Positions 1 through 7,512 of a DNA stretch of 64,000 bases are shown piece after piece; the first letter of the stretch is position 1; the number at the start of each line of letters is the position of its first letter. Below the pieces are notes generated by a model, which saw only the letters and a program-made list of their open reading frames with translations, searched no databases and had not been told where the DNA came from. The stretch is taken from assembly GCF_030268685.1 (NCBI RefSeq), contig NZ_BSRQ01000024.1, positions 62,001-126,000 of the forward strand, written 5' to 3'. Both the position numbers and the translations under genes were made by a program. The DNA is from Microtetraspora sp. NBRC 13810 (lineage in GTDB: Bacteria; Actinomycetota; Actinomycetes; Streptosporangiales; Streptosporangiaceae).

Positions 1-1016
1 CACAGCGGCGTGTCCACGTAGTCGAAGCCGTGCAGCGGCAGCCAGATGCCCTGCAGCCAGATGATCAGCATGAACTGGAGGCCGCCGCGCGCGATCGAGC
101 CGAGCAGGGTGGCCGCGTTGTTCCCGGCGAAGACGACGTTCCGGAACAGCCGCAGCGGGAACATCGGCTCCGCGATCCTGCTCTCGATCAGGCAGAAGAT
201 CGCGAGCACGGCGACGCCGCCGACCAGACCGGCGAGGACCCAGGGGTTCGTCCAGCCCATGGTGTGCCCGCCGTACGGCTGGATGCCGTACGTGATGCCG
301 GCGAGCAGCGCGGTCAGGCCGACGGCGAAGGTGATGTTGCCCCACCAGTCGATCCTGGACGGGGTGCGGATGCCGGTGTCGTGCAGGGAGCGGTAGGCCC
401 AGATGGTGCCGGCGATGCCGATGGGCACGTTGATCCAGAAGATCGACCGCCAGTTCCACTCGGCGAGCAGGCCGCCGAGCACCAGGCCGATGAAGGAGCC
501 CGCGATGCCGGCCACGATGTTGACGCCGAGCGCCATGCCGCGCTGCCTGGCCGGGAAGGCGTCCGTGATGATCGCCGCCGAGTTGGCCATCAGCATCGAG
601 CCGCCGATCGCCTGGACCACCCGCCACAGGATCAGCCAGAGCGCCCCCGCGCCGCCGCCGAACGGGTCGAGGGAGAGCAGCACGGAGACCACGGTGAAGA
701 TGAGGAACCCGGCGTTGTAGATCCTGGTCCGGCCGTACATGTCGCCGAGGCGGCCGAGGCTCACCACCAGTACGGCGGTGACCAGCATGTATCCCATCAG
801 CATCCACAGCAGGTAGCTGACGTTGCCCGGCTGGAGGGGGTCGAGCCGGATGCCGTTGAAGATCGCGGGCAGCGAGATCAGCACGATCGAGCTGTTGATC
901 GTCGCGATCAGCATGCCCAGCGTCGTGTTCGACAGGGCCACCCACTTGTAGCGGGGGTGGCCGGGGCTGATCCGCGCCCGGCCTCTCCCGCGCCCCGCTG
1001 TGCCTTCGGCCCCCAT
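1..1016 (-). CDS. DHA2-type MFS drug exporter, 5' part only
   Basis: Integral membrane proton-driven exporter of the major facilitator superfamily, probably exporting a hydrophobic compound or antibiotic. The reading frame opens with ATG at 1016 and is still open at base 1, so about 338 residues are present and the C-terminal helices lie off the window. After a short basic N-terminus, hydrophobic helices follow one another closely. The motif-A region [11 protein letters not shown] sits after the second helix and a motif-C-like stretch ([13 protein letters not shown]) further on, typical of the 14-helix DHA2 group. It is transcribed away from the gas-vesicle operon. A near-perfect palindrome at 1036-1057 lies 20 bases before the start and is likely its operator. 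The substrate cannot be read from the sequence. Confidence 0.9.
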   Translation of the reverse strand, partial: MGAEGTAGRGRGRARISPGHPRYKWVALSNTTLGMLIATINSSIVLISLPAIFNGIRLDPLQPGNVSYLLWMLMGYMLVTAVLVVSLGRLGDMYGRTRIYNAGFLIFTVVSVLLSLDPFGGGAGALWLILWRVVQAIGGSMLMANSAAIITDAFPARQRGMALGVNIVAGIAGSFIGLVLGGLLAEWNWRSIFWINVPIGIAGTIWAYRSLHDTGIRTPSRIDWWGNITFAVGLTALLAGITYGIQPYGGHTMGWTNPWVLAGLVGGVAVLAIFCLIESRIAEPMFPLRLFRNVVFAGNNAATLLGSIARGGLQFMLIIWLQGIWLPLHGFDYVDTPL

Positions 1017-1035
1017 CTGCCATCCCCCACAGATC

Positions 1036-1057
1036 AGTTACTTGACATCAACTAACT
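1036..1057. promoter_or_regulatory. 22-bp palindromic operator upstream of the MFS exporter
   Basis: Two 10-base arms, AGTTACTTGA and TCAACTAACT, flank a CA centre and match at 9 of 10 positions when inverted. The site lies 20 bases upstream of the exporter start. Size and position suit a TetR- or MarR-type repressor that responds to the exported compound, but no such regulator gene is visible in the window. Confidence 0.6.
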
Positions 1058-1257
1058 ATATGACCGGGATGGCCGACATGGCGGGGCAGAGGAGGTCGAA
1101 CCGCAAACTGTGACCGTTTTTGCATACTTTCTGTTTCTTTGTCCTTCTTGAGGGCACTGGGGGGCTTGATGTACGGGAGCTCAGGGACTCCCTCCACTAC
1201 GGAAGGACTTGCGGACGCTTCGCGGGTCGAGGCGGGCCGGGGTGAGGAGCGATAACG

Positions 1258-1707
1258 ATGAAAGATCGGACCCGGGTGGCGCTGGCGGTCGCCGCCGGAT
1301 ACCTCATCGGGCGCCGACGCAGGTCGCGCGGCGAGGGCGGCCTGTTGTCGGAGAAGCTCAAGGGGCTCGGCGCCACTTCGGAGCTGGGGAATCTCACGGG
1401 CCGCATTCGCGGCGATCTGCTGGAGATCGGCAAGGCCGCCGCCGTGGCGGCGACGAGCAGGCAGATCGACTCGCTCAGCAACAAGCTGCACGACCGGGCC
1501 GAGTCGCTGCGCTCACCGGGCAAGCGGGCCGCTCCCGAGGATGAGGAGTCCTACGAGGAGGAGCCCTACGACGAGGAGGACCTCGAAGAGGAGTACGACG
1601 AGGACTTCGAGGAGGAGCCCGAGGAGCGTCCCCGCCGGGAACGGCCGCGCCGGGAGCCCGCGGCACGGCAGCAGCGGTCCGACAGCCCGGTCCGCAGGCG
1701 CAGATGA
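1258..1707 (+). CDS. gvpY: Gas vesicle accessory protein GvpY-like
   Basis: First gene of the gas-vesicle operon, 149 residues, ATG start. It resembles the small protein often mis-annotated as DNA primase in Streptomyces gvp clusters: a short hydrophobic N-terminus (VALAVAAGYLIGRRRR), then a helical region with the motif RGDLLEIGKAAAVAA and RQIDSLSNKL. From about residue 93 the sequence becomes strongly acidic (Glu/Asp/Tyr), and from about residue 125 strongly basic (Arg/Pro), giving a two-block charged tail. The molecular role is unknown; family context says it is part of vesicle assembly or coating. The start follows a long leader (about 240 bases after the MFS start), where the operon promoter should lie. 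The name is by analogy with the Streptomyces cluster. Confidence 0.75.
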   Translation: MKDRTRVALAVAAGYLIGRRRRSRGEGGLLSEKLKGLGATSELGNLTGRIRGDLLEIGKAAAVAATSRQIDSLSNKLHDRAESLRSPGKRAAPEDEESYEEEPYDEEDLEEEYDEDFEEEPEERPRRERPRREPAARQQRSDSPVRRRR

Positions 1708-1741
1708 ACCCGATGGACATGGATGCCAGGAGGTGAAGGAC

Positions 1742-3130
1742 GTGAAGAACGCCGTACGGGACACCGTGACAGGCGCTGCGACGAAGACCGTGAGAGAGAC
1801 GGTGACGGGCGGCGTGCAGGGCACCGTGAGGAACACCGTGAAAGGCACGGTGAAGGACACGGTGCGGGACACCGTCAAGGACACCATCAAGGACACCGTC
1901 AAGGACACCGTGAAGGACACCGTGAAGGACACCGTCAAAGGCACCGTGAAGGACACCGTGGCCGGTCCTTTGAAGGACCAGATCACCGGCCGGCTCACCC
2001 GGGAGTTGCAGAATTTCGCCGGGGCGCTGGCGGAGCGGGCGCTGTTGTCGATGACGAACAAGCTCGAAGGAGTGTCCGGCCGGTTGGCCGACGTCGCCGA
2101 GGGCGGTGGCGGCGGGTTGCTGGGCGCGCTCGGATCAGGCGGAGGCGGGTCCTGGAAGGGGGCCGCCGTCAAGGGAGCCCTCGGAGGACTCATGAAGAGA
2201 GCCGTCGGCAAACTCACCGGCAAGCAGGGGACGGCCAAGAAGGGCGGCAAGCTCGTCAACATCGTGGAGACGCTCGACATCGGCGCCCCGCTGGAGGTGG
2301 TCTACAACCAGTGGACGCAGTTCGAGGACTTCCCGAGCTTCCTGAAGAAGGTCGAGCACGTCGAGCAGGCGGCCCCCGAGAAGCTGAACTGGAAGGCCCA
2401 GGTCTTCTGGTCGCACCGGGCGTGGGAGTCGGAGATCATCGAGCAGGTGCCCGACGAGCGGATCATCTGGCGTTCCAAGGGGGCCAAGGGGTACGTCGAC
2501 GGCGCCGTGAGCTTCCACGCGCTCACCCCGACGCTCACCCGGGTGGTCCTCATCCTGGAGTACCACCCGCAGGGCATGTTCGAGCGCACCGGCAACATCT
2601 GGCGTGCGCAGGGCCGCCGGGCCCGCCTGGAGCTCAAGCTCTTCGGGCGGCACGTGATGACCCGGACGATGCTCAAGCCCGACGAGATGGCCGAGAACGG
2701 CTGGCGCGGCGAGATCCACGACGGTCAGCTGGTCGCCGAGGGCGAGGAAGAGCGCGAAGAGGGCTACGAAGAGCCCGAGGGCGAAGCGGGCGAAGAAGCC
2801 GAAGAGGCTGAAGAGGCTGAAGAGGGCGAAGAGGGCGAAGAGGCCGAGGAGGAGCCGCAGTACGAGCGGGCCGAGGAGGAGCCGCGGTACGAGCGGGCCG
2901 GGGCCGAGTCCGAAGAGGAAGAGGAAGAGGAAGAGGAGCCCGGCGAGCCGAGGGCACGCCGCCGGTCCGAGGCCGCCCCGCGGCGCTCGGCGCGCGAGCC
3001 CGGCGACCGGCCGGTACGGCGCCGCCGGACCCCGGAGGAGCGCCGTAGCCCGGAGGACCGCCGCACTCCGGAGGACCGTCGTACGCCGGAGGACAGGCCC
3101 CGCCGCAGGGCGGGCATCCGGCGCGGCTGA
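1742..3130 (+). CDS. gvpZ: Gas vesicle protein GvpZ-like, SRPBCC domain with tetrapeptide repeats
   Basis: 462 residues from a GTG at 1742, chosen because AGGAGG at 1728-1733 is spaced 8 bases from it; a GTG at 1733 is inside the Shine-Dalgarno. Three parts are visible. Residues 16-75 are a threonine-valine-charged-charged repeat region. Residues about 170-325 are an SRPBCC/polyketide-cyclase-like domain (VYNQWTQFEDFPSF, then NWKAKVF-like and GNIWRAQGRRARLELK blocks) as in Streptomyces GvpZ. From about residue 330 there is a very acidic tract, then an Arg/Pro tail with PEDRRT repeats. Streptomyces homologues have the SRPBCC core; the repeat block and long polyampholyte tail seem exaggerated here. 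Function within vesicle assembly is not established. Confidence 0.8.
   Translation: MKNAVRDTVTGAATKTVRETVTGGVQGTVRNTVKGTVKDTVRDTVKDTIKDTVKDTVKDTVKDTVKGTVKDTVAGPLKDQITGRLTRELQNFAGALAERALLSMTNKLEGVSGRLADVAEGGGGGLLGALGSGGGGSWKGAAVKGALGGLMKRAVGKLTGKQGTAKKGGKLVNIVETLDIGAPLEVVYNQWTQFEDFPSFLKKVEHVEQAAPEKLNWKAQVFWSHRAWESEIIEQVPDERIIWRSKGAKGYVDGAVSFHALTPTLTRVVLILEYHPQGMFERTGNIWRAQGRRARLELKLFGRHVMTRTMLKPDEMAENGWRGEIHDGQLVAEGEEEREEGYEEPEGEAGEEAEEAEEAEEGEEGEEAEEEPQYERAEEEPRYERAGAESEEEEEEEEEPGEPRARRRSEAAPRRSAREPGDRPVRRRRTPEERRSPEDRRTPEDRRTPEDRPRRRAGIRRG
1823..1966 (+). repeat. 12-bp tandem repeats encoding twelve TV(K/R)(D/G/N) units
   Basis: Residues 28-75 of the GvpZ-like protein are twelve consecutive tetrapeptides of the form T-V/I-K/R/A-D/G/N, encoded by near-identical 12-base units such as GACACCGTCAAG. 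A four-residue period on a helix places Thr/Val on one slowly winding stripe and charges on the other, like a small amphipathic surface-coating helix. Such DNA repeats can expand or shrink by slippage. Confidence 0.85.
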
Positions 3131-3216
3131 GCCGGGCCGGGAACCAGGGTCGGGAACCAGGGCCGGTGAACAGGGGCACTGAGCAGGGCCCGTGAACATG
3201 CGAGGAGGACAGCACG

Positions 3217-3624
3217 GTGCAACCACCAGCAGTGAGCAAGTCGGCATCCCCGATGAGCACCGGGAGCGGCAGCGGCCTGGCGGACGTCATCGACACGATC
3301 CTGGACAAGGGGCTCGTCATCGACGCCTACGTCAGCGTCTCGCTGATCGGCATCGAGATTCTCACCATCAACGCGCGGGTGGTCGTGGCCAGCGTGGACA
3401 CGTACCTGCGCTTCGCCGAGGCCGCCAACCGGCTGGATCTGACCCAGACCCAGGGCCAGGGGCTGCCCGAGATGGTGGAGGACCTGACCCACGGCGCGAT
3501 CACCGACAAGAGCAGGGGTGTCACCCAGGGGGTCCTGGAGGCCGCCGGCGACAAGCTGCGCGAGATGGTCGGCGAACCGCAGGACAGGGTGCGAGGCCAG
3601 CGGCGACGGCGAGAGGGGCGCTGA
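3217..3624 (+). CDS. gvpA: Gas vesicle major structural protein GvpA
   Basis: 135 residues from GTG at 3217, preceded by a GGAGG at about 3202. It carries the GvpA/GvpJ family core: [19 protein letters not shown], then [23 protein letters not shown], the two antiparallel hairpin/helix elements that form the ribbed vesicle wall. Haloarchaeal and cyanobacterial GvpA is about 70 residues; this one has the longer C-terminus usual in actinobacteria, ending in an Arg-rich tail (QRRRREGR). As the best match to the shell protein among three family members in the operon (with GvpJ and GvpS), it should be the most abundant product. Confidence 0.93.
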   Translation: MQPPAVSKSASPMSTGSGSGLADVIDTILDKGLVIDAYVSVSLIGIEILTINARVVVASVDTYLRFAEAANRLDLTQTQGQGLPEMVEDLTHGAITDKSRGVTQGVLEAAGDKLREMVGEPQDRVRGQRRRREGR

Positions 3625-3625
3625 C

Positions 3626-4411
3626 ATGACGGCCGAGACTTCGGAAACGGTCCGGCAGAGCACCGGTTCGTACATCTACGGCATCCTCCCCGAGGACGTC
3701 GAGGTGTCCTCCGACGCCACCGGGGTGGGGGATCCGCCCGCCCGGGTGACGCTGGTCCGGCACGGCGAGATCGCCGCGCTGGTGAGCGACGTCGGCCTGG
3801 ACCGCCCGCTCGGCACGCCCGGCGACCTGGTCGCGCACGAGCGGCTGCTGGACGCCACGGCCGCCGAGGTGCCGGTGCTGCCGATCCGGTTCGGCGCGGT
3901 GATGACGAATGCGGACGCGGTCGTGGCGGAACTGCTCGAACCGTTCCACGACGAGTTCCGCTCCGCGCTGGAGGATCTGGAGGGCCGCGCGCAGTATGTC
4001 GTCAAGGGCCGTTACGTGGAGCAGGTCATCCTGCGCGAGGTGCTGGCGGAGGATCCGGAGGCCGGGCGGCTGAGCCAGACGATCCGCGGCAGGCCGGAGG
4101 ACGCCACCCGCGACGAGCGCATCCGGCTCGGCGAGCTGATCAACCAGGCGATCGGCGACAAGCGCGAGGCCGACACGCAGACGATGGTGGAGGAACTCGC
4201 CGGCGTCTGCGAACTCGTCGTCATCCGGGATCCCTCGCACGAGCGGGACGCGGTGCACGCGGCCGTCCTGATCGAGGTCGATCGGCAGGACGAGCTGGAG
4301 CAGGTGGTGGCGGAGTTCGCCGACGAGTGGTCCGGCCGGGTCGAGTTCAGCCTGCGCGGCCCGATGGCGGCCTACGACTTCGTGATGAACCAGGGGGAGG
4401 TTGAGGACTGA
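3626..4411 (+). CDS. gvpF: Gas vesicle protein GvpF
   Basis: 261 residues, ATG at 3626 one base after the gvpA stop. GvpL/GvpF family: N-terminal YIYGILPEDV strand, the block LLDATAAEVPVLPIRFGAVM, and C-terminal VEFSLRGPMAAYDFV (the family LTGPWPPYSF-type motif). In other systems GvpF binds GvpA monomers and acts in nucleation at the gas-facing side of the wall. Its stop overlaps the gvpG start in a TGATG, so the two are translationally coupled. The second family member, gvpL, lies 1 kb downstream. Confidence 0.92.
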   Translation: MTAETSETVRQSTGSYIYGILPEDVEVSSDATGVGDPPARVTLVRHGEIAALVSDVGLDRPLGTPGDLVAHERLLDATAAEVPVLPIRFGAVMTNADAVVAELLEPFHDEFRSALEDLEGRAQYVVKGRYVEQVILREVLAEDPEAGRLSQTIRGRPEDATRDERIRLGELINQAIGDKREADTQTMVEELAGVCELVVIRDPSHERDAVHAAVLIEVDRQDELEQVVAEFADEWSGRVEFSLRGPMAAYDFVMNQGEVED

Positions 4412-4635
4412 TGGGTTTGATCAGTTCCATTCTCGGCCTGCCGTTCGCCCCGGTCATGGGGGTGATCCGGCTCGGAGAGCTGATCCAGGAGCAGGCCGAG
4501 CACGCGTTGCGCGACCCGGCGGCGGTCCGGCGCCGGTTGGAGGAGATAGACGAGGCGAGGGAAGCCGGTCTCATCTCCGAGGAGGAGCACGCCACCCAGA
4601 TGGAGCAGGTCCTCCAGCGGATGATGTCCCGGTAG
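4411..4635 (+). CDS. gvpG: Gas vesicle protein GvpG
   Basis: 74 residues, ATG overlapping the gvpF TGA by one base. The N-terminus is hydrophobic (GLISSILGLPFAPVMGVIRL), followed by a helical charged region with the family signature RRRLEEIDEAREAGLISEEE. GvpG is an essential minor assembly protein in characterised clusters and usually sits next to GvpF as here. Length is normal for the family (about 75-85 residues). Confidence 0.9.
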   Translation: MGLISSILGLPFAPVMGVIRLGELIQEQAEHALRDPAAVRRRLEEIDEAREAGLISEEEHATQMEQVLQRMMSR

Positions 4636-4661
4636 CGGCGCGGATCAGGAGGTGACCCCGC

Positions 4662-5033
4662 GTGCCTGACAGGAGCAGGGGCCCGGAGGAACGCGGTCCC
4701 AGGCGATCGGGAGGGCTGGTCGACGACTTCCTCCAGGAGAGCGCGAAGAGGACCGGCCGGCCCGCCCGGCGCCCCCGCCCGCTGTCGGCGGCGACGGCGG
4801 GCAGTACGGGGCTGCGTCTGATCCGCGAGCTGACCGGCAGGGACCCCGAGGGGGTGACGCTGGTGAAGCCGGTGGAGGACGGCTGGGTGGTGGACGTCGA
4901 GGTCGTCGAGGACCGTCGCATCCCGTCCTCCGGCGACATATTGGCGCTGTACGAGGCCGAGCTGGACATGGGGGGCGACCTGCTCTCCTACCGGCGGATC
5001 AGCAGATACCGGCGCGGAAGCGGGGCGTCGTGA
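4662..5033 (+). CDS. gvpO: Gas vesicle protein GvpO
   Basis: 123 residues from GTG 4662, preceded by AGGAGGTGA (4648-4656). After a basic disordered leader it has the GvpO core: LRLIRELTGRDPEGVTLVKP, GWVVDVEVVEDRRIPSSGDILALYEAELD and LLSYRRISRYRR. GvpO is an essential vesicle protein of unclear mechanism, with a suggested regulatory role in haloarchaea. In Streptomyces clusters gvpO lies first, before gvpA; here it is internal, between gvpG and gvpJ. One base separates its stop from the gvpJ ATG. Confidence 0.88.
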   Translation: MPDRSRGPEERGPRRSGGLVDDFLQESAKRTGRPARRPRPLSAATAGSTGLRLIRELTGRDPEGVTLVKPVEDGWVVDVEVVEDRRIPSSGDILALYEAELDMGGDLLSYRRISRYRRGSGAS

Positions 5034-5034
5034 C

Positions 5035-5430
5035 ATGAGCGAACCGGTACGAACGGGTGCCATAGTGCGCCAGTCCGCCACTTCGGCACCGTCCCAGGGG
5101 CGGGAGCCGGCGAACCTCGGCGACATCCTGGAACGCGTGCTGGACCGGGGGATCGTGATCGCCGGTGACATCCGGGTGAACCTCCTGGACATCGAGCTGC
5201 TGACGATCAAGCTGCGGCTGCTCATCGCCTCCGTCGACACGGCCCGCGAGCTGGGCATCGACTGGTGGGAGCACGACCCGTGGCTCACCGGGAAGAGCCA
5301 GAACCTGCTGGAGGAGAACCGCAGGCTCCGCGAGCGTCTCGACGCGGTGGAGGAGGGACTCGCCACCCGCCGATCGCTGGAACCCGAGGAGGTCGAAGCG
5401 GTGGAGGTGGACGACGACGATGGCCGCTGA
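5035..5430 (+). CDS. gvpJ: Gas vesicle protein GvpJ (GvpA paralogue)
   Basis: 131 residues. The core LGDILERVLDRGIVIAGDIRVNLLDIELLTIKLRLLIASVDTA is the GvpA fold. It is followed by GIDWWEHDPWL and a coiled-coil/acidic C-terminus (NRRLRERLDAVEEGL; EVEAVEVDDDD), the arrangement of GvpJ, a minor wall or tip protein important for shape. Its 3' end overlaps gvpL by 11 bases. Confidence 0.88.
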   Translation: MSEPVRTGAIVRQSATSAPSQGREPANLGDILERVLDRGIVIAGDIRVNLLDIELLTIKLRLLIASVDTARELGIDWWEHDPWLTGKSQNLLEENRRLRERLDAVEEGLATRRSLEPEEVEAVEVDDDDGR

Positions 5431-6217
5431 CGACGGAACCTACCTGTACGCGGTGACGTGCGATCCCGCCTCCTACTGCCCGAAGGGCCTCGTCGGCGTG
5501 GCCGGGCGGCCGGTGCGCGCGGTCGAGGACGCCGGCCTGGTCGCCTACGTGAGCACCGTGCCGCTGGCGGAGTTCGGCGAGGAGCCGCTGCGCCGGCAGA
5601 TGGAGGACCTCGACTGGCTCGGCGAGACCGCCCGCGCCCACCACCGCGTGGTGGAGGCGGTGGCCGAGGTCGTGCCGGCGGCCCCGGTGCGCCTAGTCAC
5701 CGTCTACACCGACGACGAGCAGGTCAGGGAGCTGCTGCGGGCCCGGCGGGACGACTTCGCCGAGGTGCTGTCCAACGTCGCGGGCCGGGAGGAGTGGGGG
5801 GTGAAGGCGTATGTGGACACCGCCGAGCTGTCGGCCGCCGAGCCGGAGGGCGCGGAGGGGGACGACAGCCCGGGGAAGCGGTATCTCAGGCGGCGGCAGG
5901 CCAGCCTGCGCACCCGCGACGACCTGTGGCGTCAGGCCGCCGCGCACGCGGAGCGCATCCACGACGTGCTCAGCTCGGTCGCGGTCGCCGGCCGGCGGCA
6001 CCGGATGCAGGATCCGCAACTGTCCGGCCGCGCGGAGATGATGGTGCTGAACGGCGCTTACCTGGTCGACCACGACCGGGGCGAGGAGTTCGCCCGGGTC
6101 CTCGACGGGCTGCGGGAGAAGGGGATCGAGGTGGAGCTCACCGGACCGTGGGCGCCCTACTCCTTCACCGCCCTCGCCGAGCCGGCCGAACCGGGGACCA
6201 GCGGTGACCGAGCATGA
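5420..6217 (+). CDS. gvpL: Gas vesicle protein GvpL
   Basis: 265 residues, ATG inside the end of gvpJ. GvpL/GvpF family: TYLYAVTCDP start, GLVAYVSTVPLAEFG, APVRLVTVYTDDEQV, a helical insert rich in Arg/Glu, and the C-terminal ELTGPWAPYSFTAL motif. GvpL is thought to act as a hub binding other accessory Gvps. Compared with GvpF in the same operon it keeps the canonical C-terminal motif and a longer middle region. The last 14 bases overlap gvpS. Confidence 0.9.
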   Translation: MAADDGTYLYAVTCDPASYCPKGLVGVAGRPVRAVEDAGLVAYVSTVPLAEFGEEPLRRQMEDLDWLGETARAHHRVVEAVAEVVPAAPVRLVTVYTDDEQVRELLRARRDDFAEVLSNVAGREEWGVKAYVDTAELSAAEPEGAEGDDSPGKRYLRRRQASLRTRDDLWRQAAAHAERIHDVLSSVAVAGRRHRMQDPQLSGRAEMMVLNGAYLVDHDRGEEFARVLDGLREKGIEVELTGPWAPYSFTALAEPAEPGTSGDRA

Positions 6218-6506
6218 ACGGCGTGGCCCCGAACTCGCCCGGCAGGGCCGCCTGCCCGCCGAACGGGTGGCGCTGGTGGACCTGCTGGACCGGCTGCTGG
6301 CCGGCGGGGTCGTCGTCACCGGGGACCTCGTCCTGTCCATCGCCGACATCGACCTGGTCCGGATCTCCCTGCGCGCCCTGATCACGTCGGTACGCGACTT
6401 CGACAGCGAACCCGGAGGTGAACCCCATGGAGAACGCGCACCCGGTGCCGGAGGCCCGGCCGAACCGGCTGCGCATCGAGACCGACCGCGAGGCGGTGGA
6501 GCGTGA
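6204..6506 (+). CDS. gvpS: Gas vesicle protein GvpS (GvpA paralogue)
   Basis: 100 residues from GTG at 6204. Residues about 20-66 are a GvpA/J-type core (VALVDLLDRLLAGGVVVTGDLVLSIADIDLVRISLRALITSV). The last 27 or so residues (from about HGERAPGAGG) are read out of frame through the start of gvpK, an 80-base overlap, and are compositionally Gly/Pro/Arg-rich with no family resemblance. Role: minor wall-associated protein by homology. Confidence 0.85.
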   Translation: MTEHERRGPELARQGRLPAERVALVDLLDRLLAGGVVVTGDLVLSIADIDLVRISLRALITSVRDFDSEPGGEPHGERAPGAGGPAEPAAHRDRPRGGGA

Positions 6507-6729
6507 CCTGTCCCGGCTCGTGCTCACCCTCGTGGAGCTCGTACGCCAGCTGGTGGAACGCCAGTGCATCCGGCGGATGGAACAGGGCGACCTGACCGAG
6601 GACCAGGTCGAGACCCTGGGCCTCACGCTGATGCGCCTGGAGGAGGCCATGTCCGAACTGTGTGAGAAGTTCGACCTCAGCCCCGAGGACCTCAACCTCG
6701 ACCTGGGTCCGCTCGGCACGCTCATGTGA
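6427..6729 (+). CDS. gvpK: Gas vesicle protein GvpK
   Basis: 100 residues from ATG 6427, chosen because GGAGGTG at 6414-6420 sits 6 bases upstream; an in-frame GTG at 6418 lies in that ribosome site. Family features: LRIETDREAVERDLSRLVLTLVELVRQLVERQCIRRME, then VETLGLTLMRLEEAM and FDLSPEDLNLDLGPLGTLM. GvpK is needed for vesicle growth/shape. It is the last gvp gene; its stop is only 13 bases before the TPP riboswitch. Confidence 0.92.
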   Translation: MENAHPVPEARPNRLRIETDREAVERDLSRLVLTLVELVRQLVERQCIRRMEQGDLTEDQVETLGLTLMRLEEAMSELCEKFDLSPEDLNLDLGPLGTLM

Positions 6730-6742
6730 TGCTACGGTGATC

Positions 6743-6823
6743 GCGACGCGGGGTGCCCGGACGGCCGGGCTGAGATCACACCCGTCGAACCTGATCTAGT
6801 TCGGACTAGCGAAGGGACGTCGC
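6743..6823 (+). promoter_or_regulatory. TPP riboswitch (THI element) controlling tenA
   Basis: Conserved THI-box pieces are in order: GGGGTGCCCGG, GGGCTGAGATCACACCC, GTCGAACCTGATCTAGTTCGGACTAGCGAAGGGA. The closing P1 helix pairs GCGACG (6743-6748) with CGTCGC (6818-6823). The 3' strand runs directly from the AAGGGA that would serve as ribosome site for the TTG at 6825. TPP binding should therefore hide the ribosome site and switch off tenA translation, without needing a separate terminator. Confidence 0.95.
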
Positions 6824-6824
6824 C

Positions 6825-7508
6825 TTGGACGAGGCTTTCTCCGAGCGGGTGTGGGCACGGGCGGGCAAGCTGGTGCGGGCCATCCACGAGCATCCGTTCA
6901 ACACCGAGCTGGGCGCGGGCACGCTGTCCCGGGACCGGTTCGCGTTCTACATGGTGCAGGACGGGCGTTACCTCGTGGCGTTCTCCAAGGCGCTGGCGAC
7001 GGCCTCGGCGCGGGCGGCCGATCCGGGGGACGCGGCGTTCTTCGCGCAGAGCGCGCACACCGCGCTCGTCGCCGAGCGCACCCTGCACGCCGGGTACATC
7101 GAGGAGTACGGCCTGTCCGCCGCCGAGGTCGAGGGCGTCACCACGTCGCCGACCTGCCTGGGCTACTCCTCCTTCCTCCAGGCCACCGCGCTGGCCGCGC
7201 CGTACCCGGTGCTGGTGGCCGCGGTGCTGCCGTGCTTCTGGGTCTACCAGGACGTCGGGGCGGCGCTGCTGGAGCGTACGGCGGGCGTCGAGGACCATCC
7301 CTACCGTGCGTGGATCTCCACCTACGCCGCCCCGGGCTTCGCCGAGTCGGTGGAGCGGGTCAAGGGCATCGCCGACCGCCTAGCCGCCGAGGACGCGGGG
7401 GTGCGCGAGGCGATGACCGCGGCCTTCCTCCGCGCCACCGAGTACGAGTGGATGTTCTGGGACAGCGCCTGGCGGCGGGAGGAATGGCCCACCGCCGAGT
7501 GGCTGTGA
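6825..7508 (+). CDS. tenA: TenA family aminopyrimidine aminohydrolase / thiaminase II
   Basis: 227 residues from a TTG start one base after the riboswitch. TenA salvages thiamine pyrimidine by hydrolysing aminomethyl-aminopyrimidine breakdown products in the cytoplasm. Family residues are present: Asp46 and Tyr49 in FYMVQDGRYL, catalytic Cys137 in LPCFWVYQDVG, and the Glu in ATEYEWMFWDSAW (Glu208). The length matches the family (about 220-235). It has no other thi genes beside it, so it is a stand-alone riboswitch-controlled salvage gene. It converges on the secreted-protein gene, with 4 bases between the two stops. Confidence 0.94.
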   Translation: MDEAFSERVWARAGKLVRAIHEHPFNTELGAGTLSRDRFAFYMVQDGRYLVAFSKALATASARAADPGDAAFFAQSAHTALVAERTLHAGYIEEYGLSAAEVEGVTTSPTCLGYSSFLQATALAAPYPVLVAAVLPCFWVYQDVGAALLERTAGVEDHPYRAWISTYAAPGFAESVERVKGIADRLAAEDAGVREAMTAAFLRATEYEWMFWDSAWRREEWPTAEWL

Positions 7509-7512
7509 CCGG

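Noticed and set aside
30-1055. A long open frame on the plus strand across the MFS gene
   Set aside because: It is the antisense of a clear transporter; its translation is Arg/Gln/Asp-rich with no folds.
1728-1966. Possible CRISPR-like array in the 12-bp repeats of gvpZ
   Set aside because: Units are contiguous, in frame, and code for a tetrapeptide; there are no spacers.
1823-1966. Possible iteron origin
   Set aside because: The repeats are inside a coding region and kept in frame.
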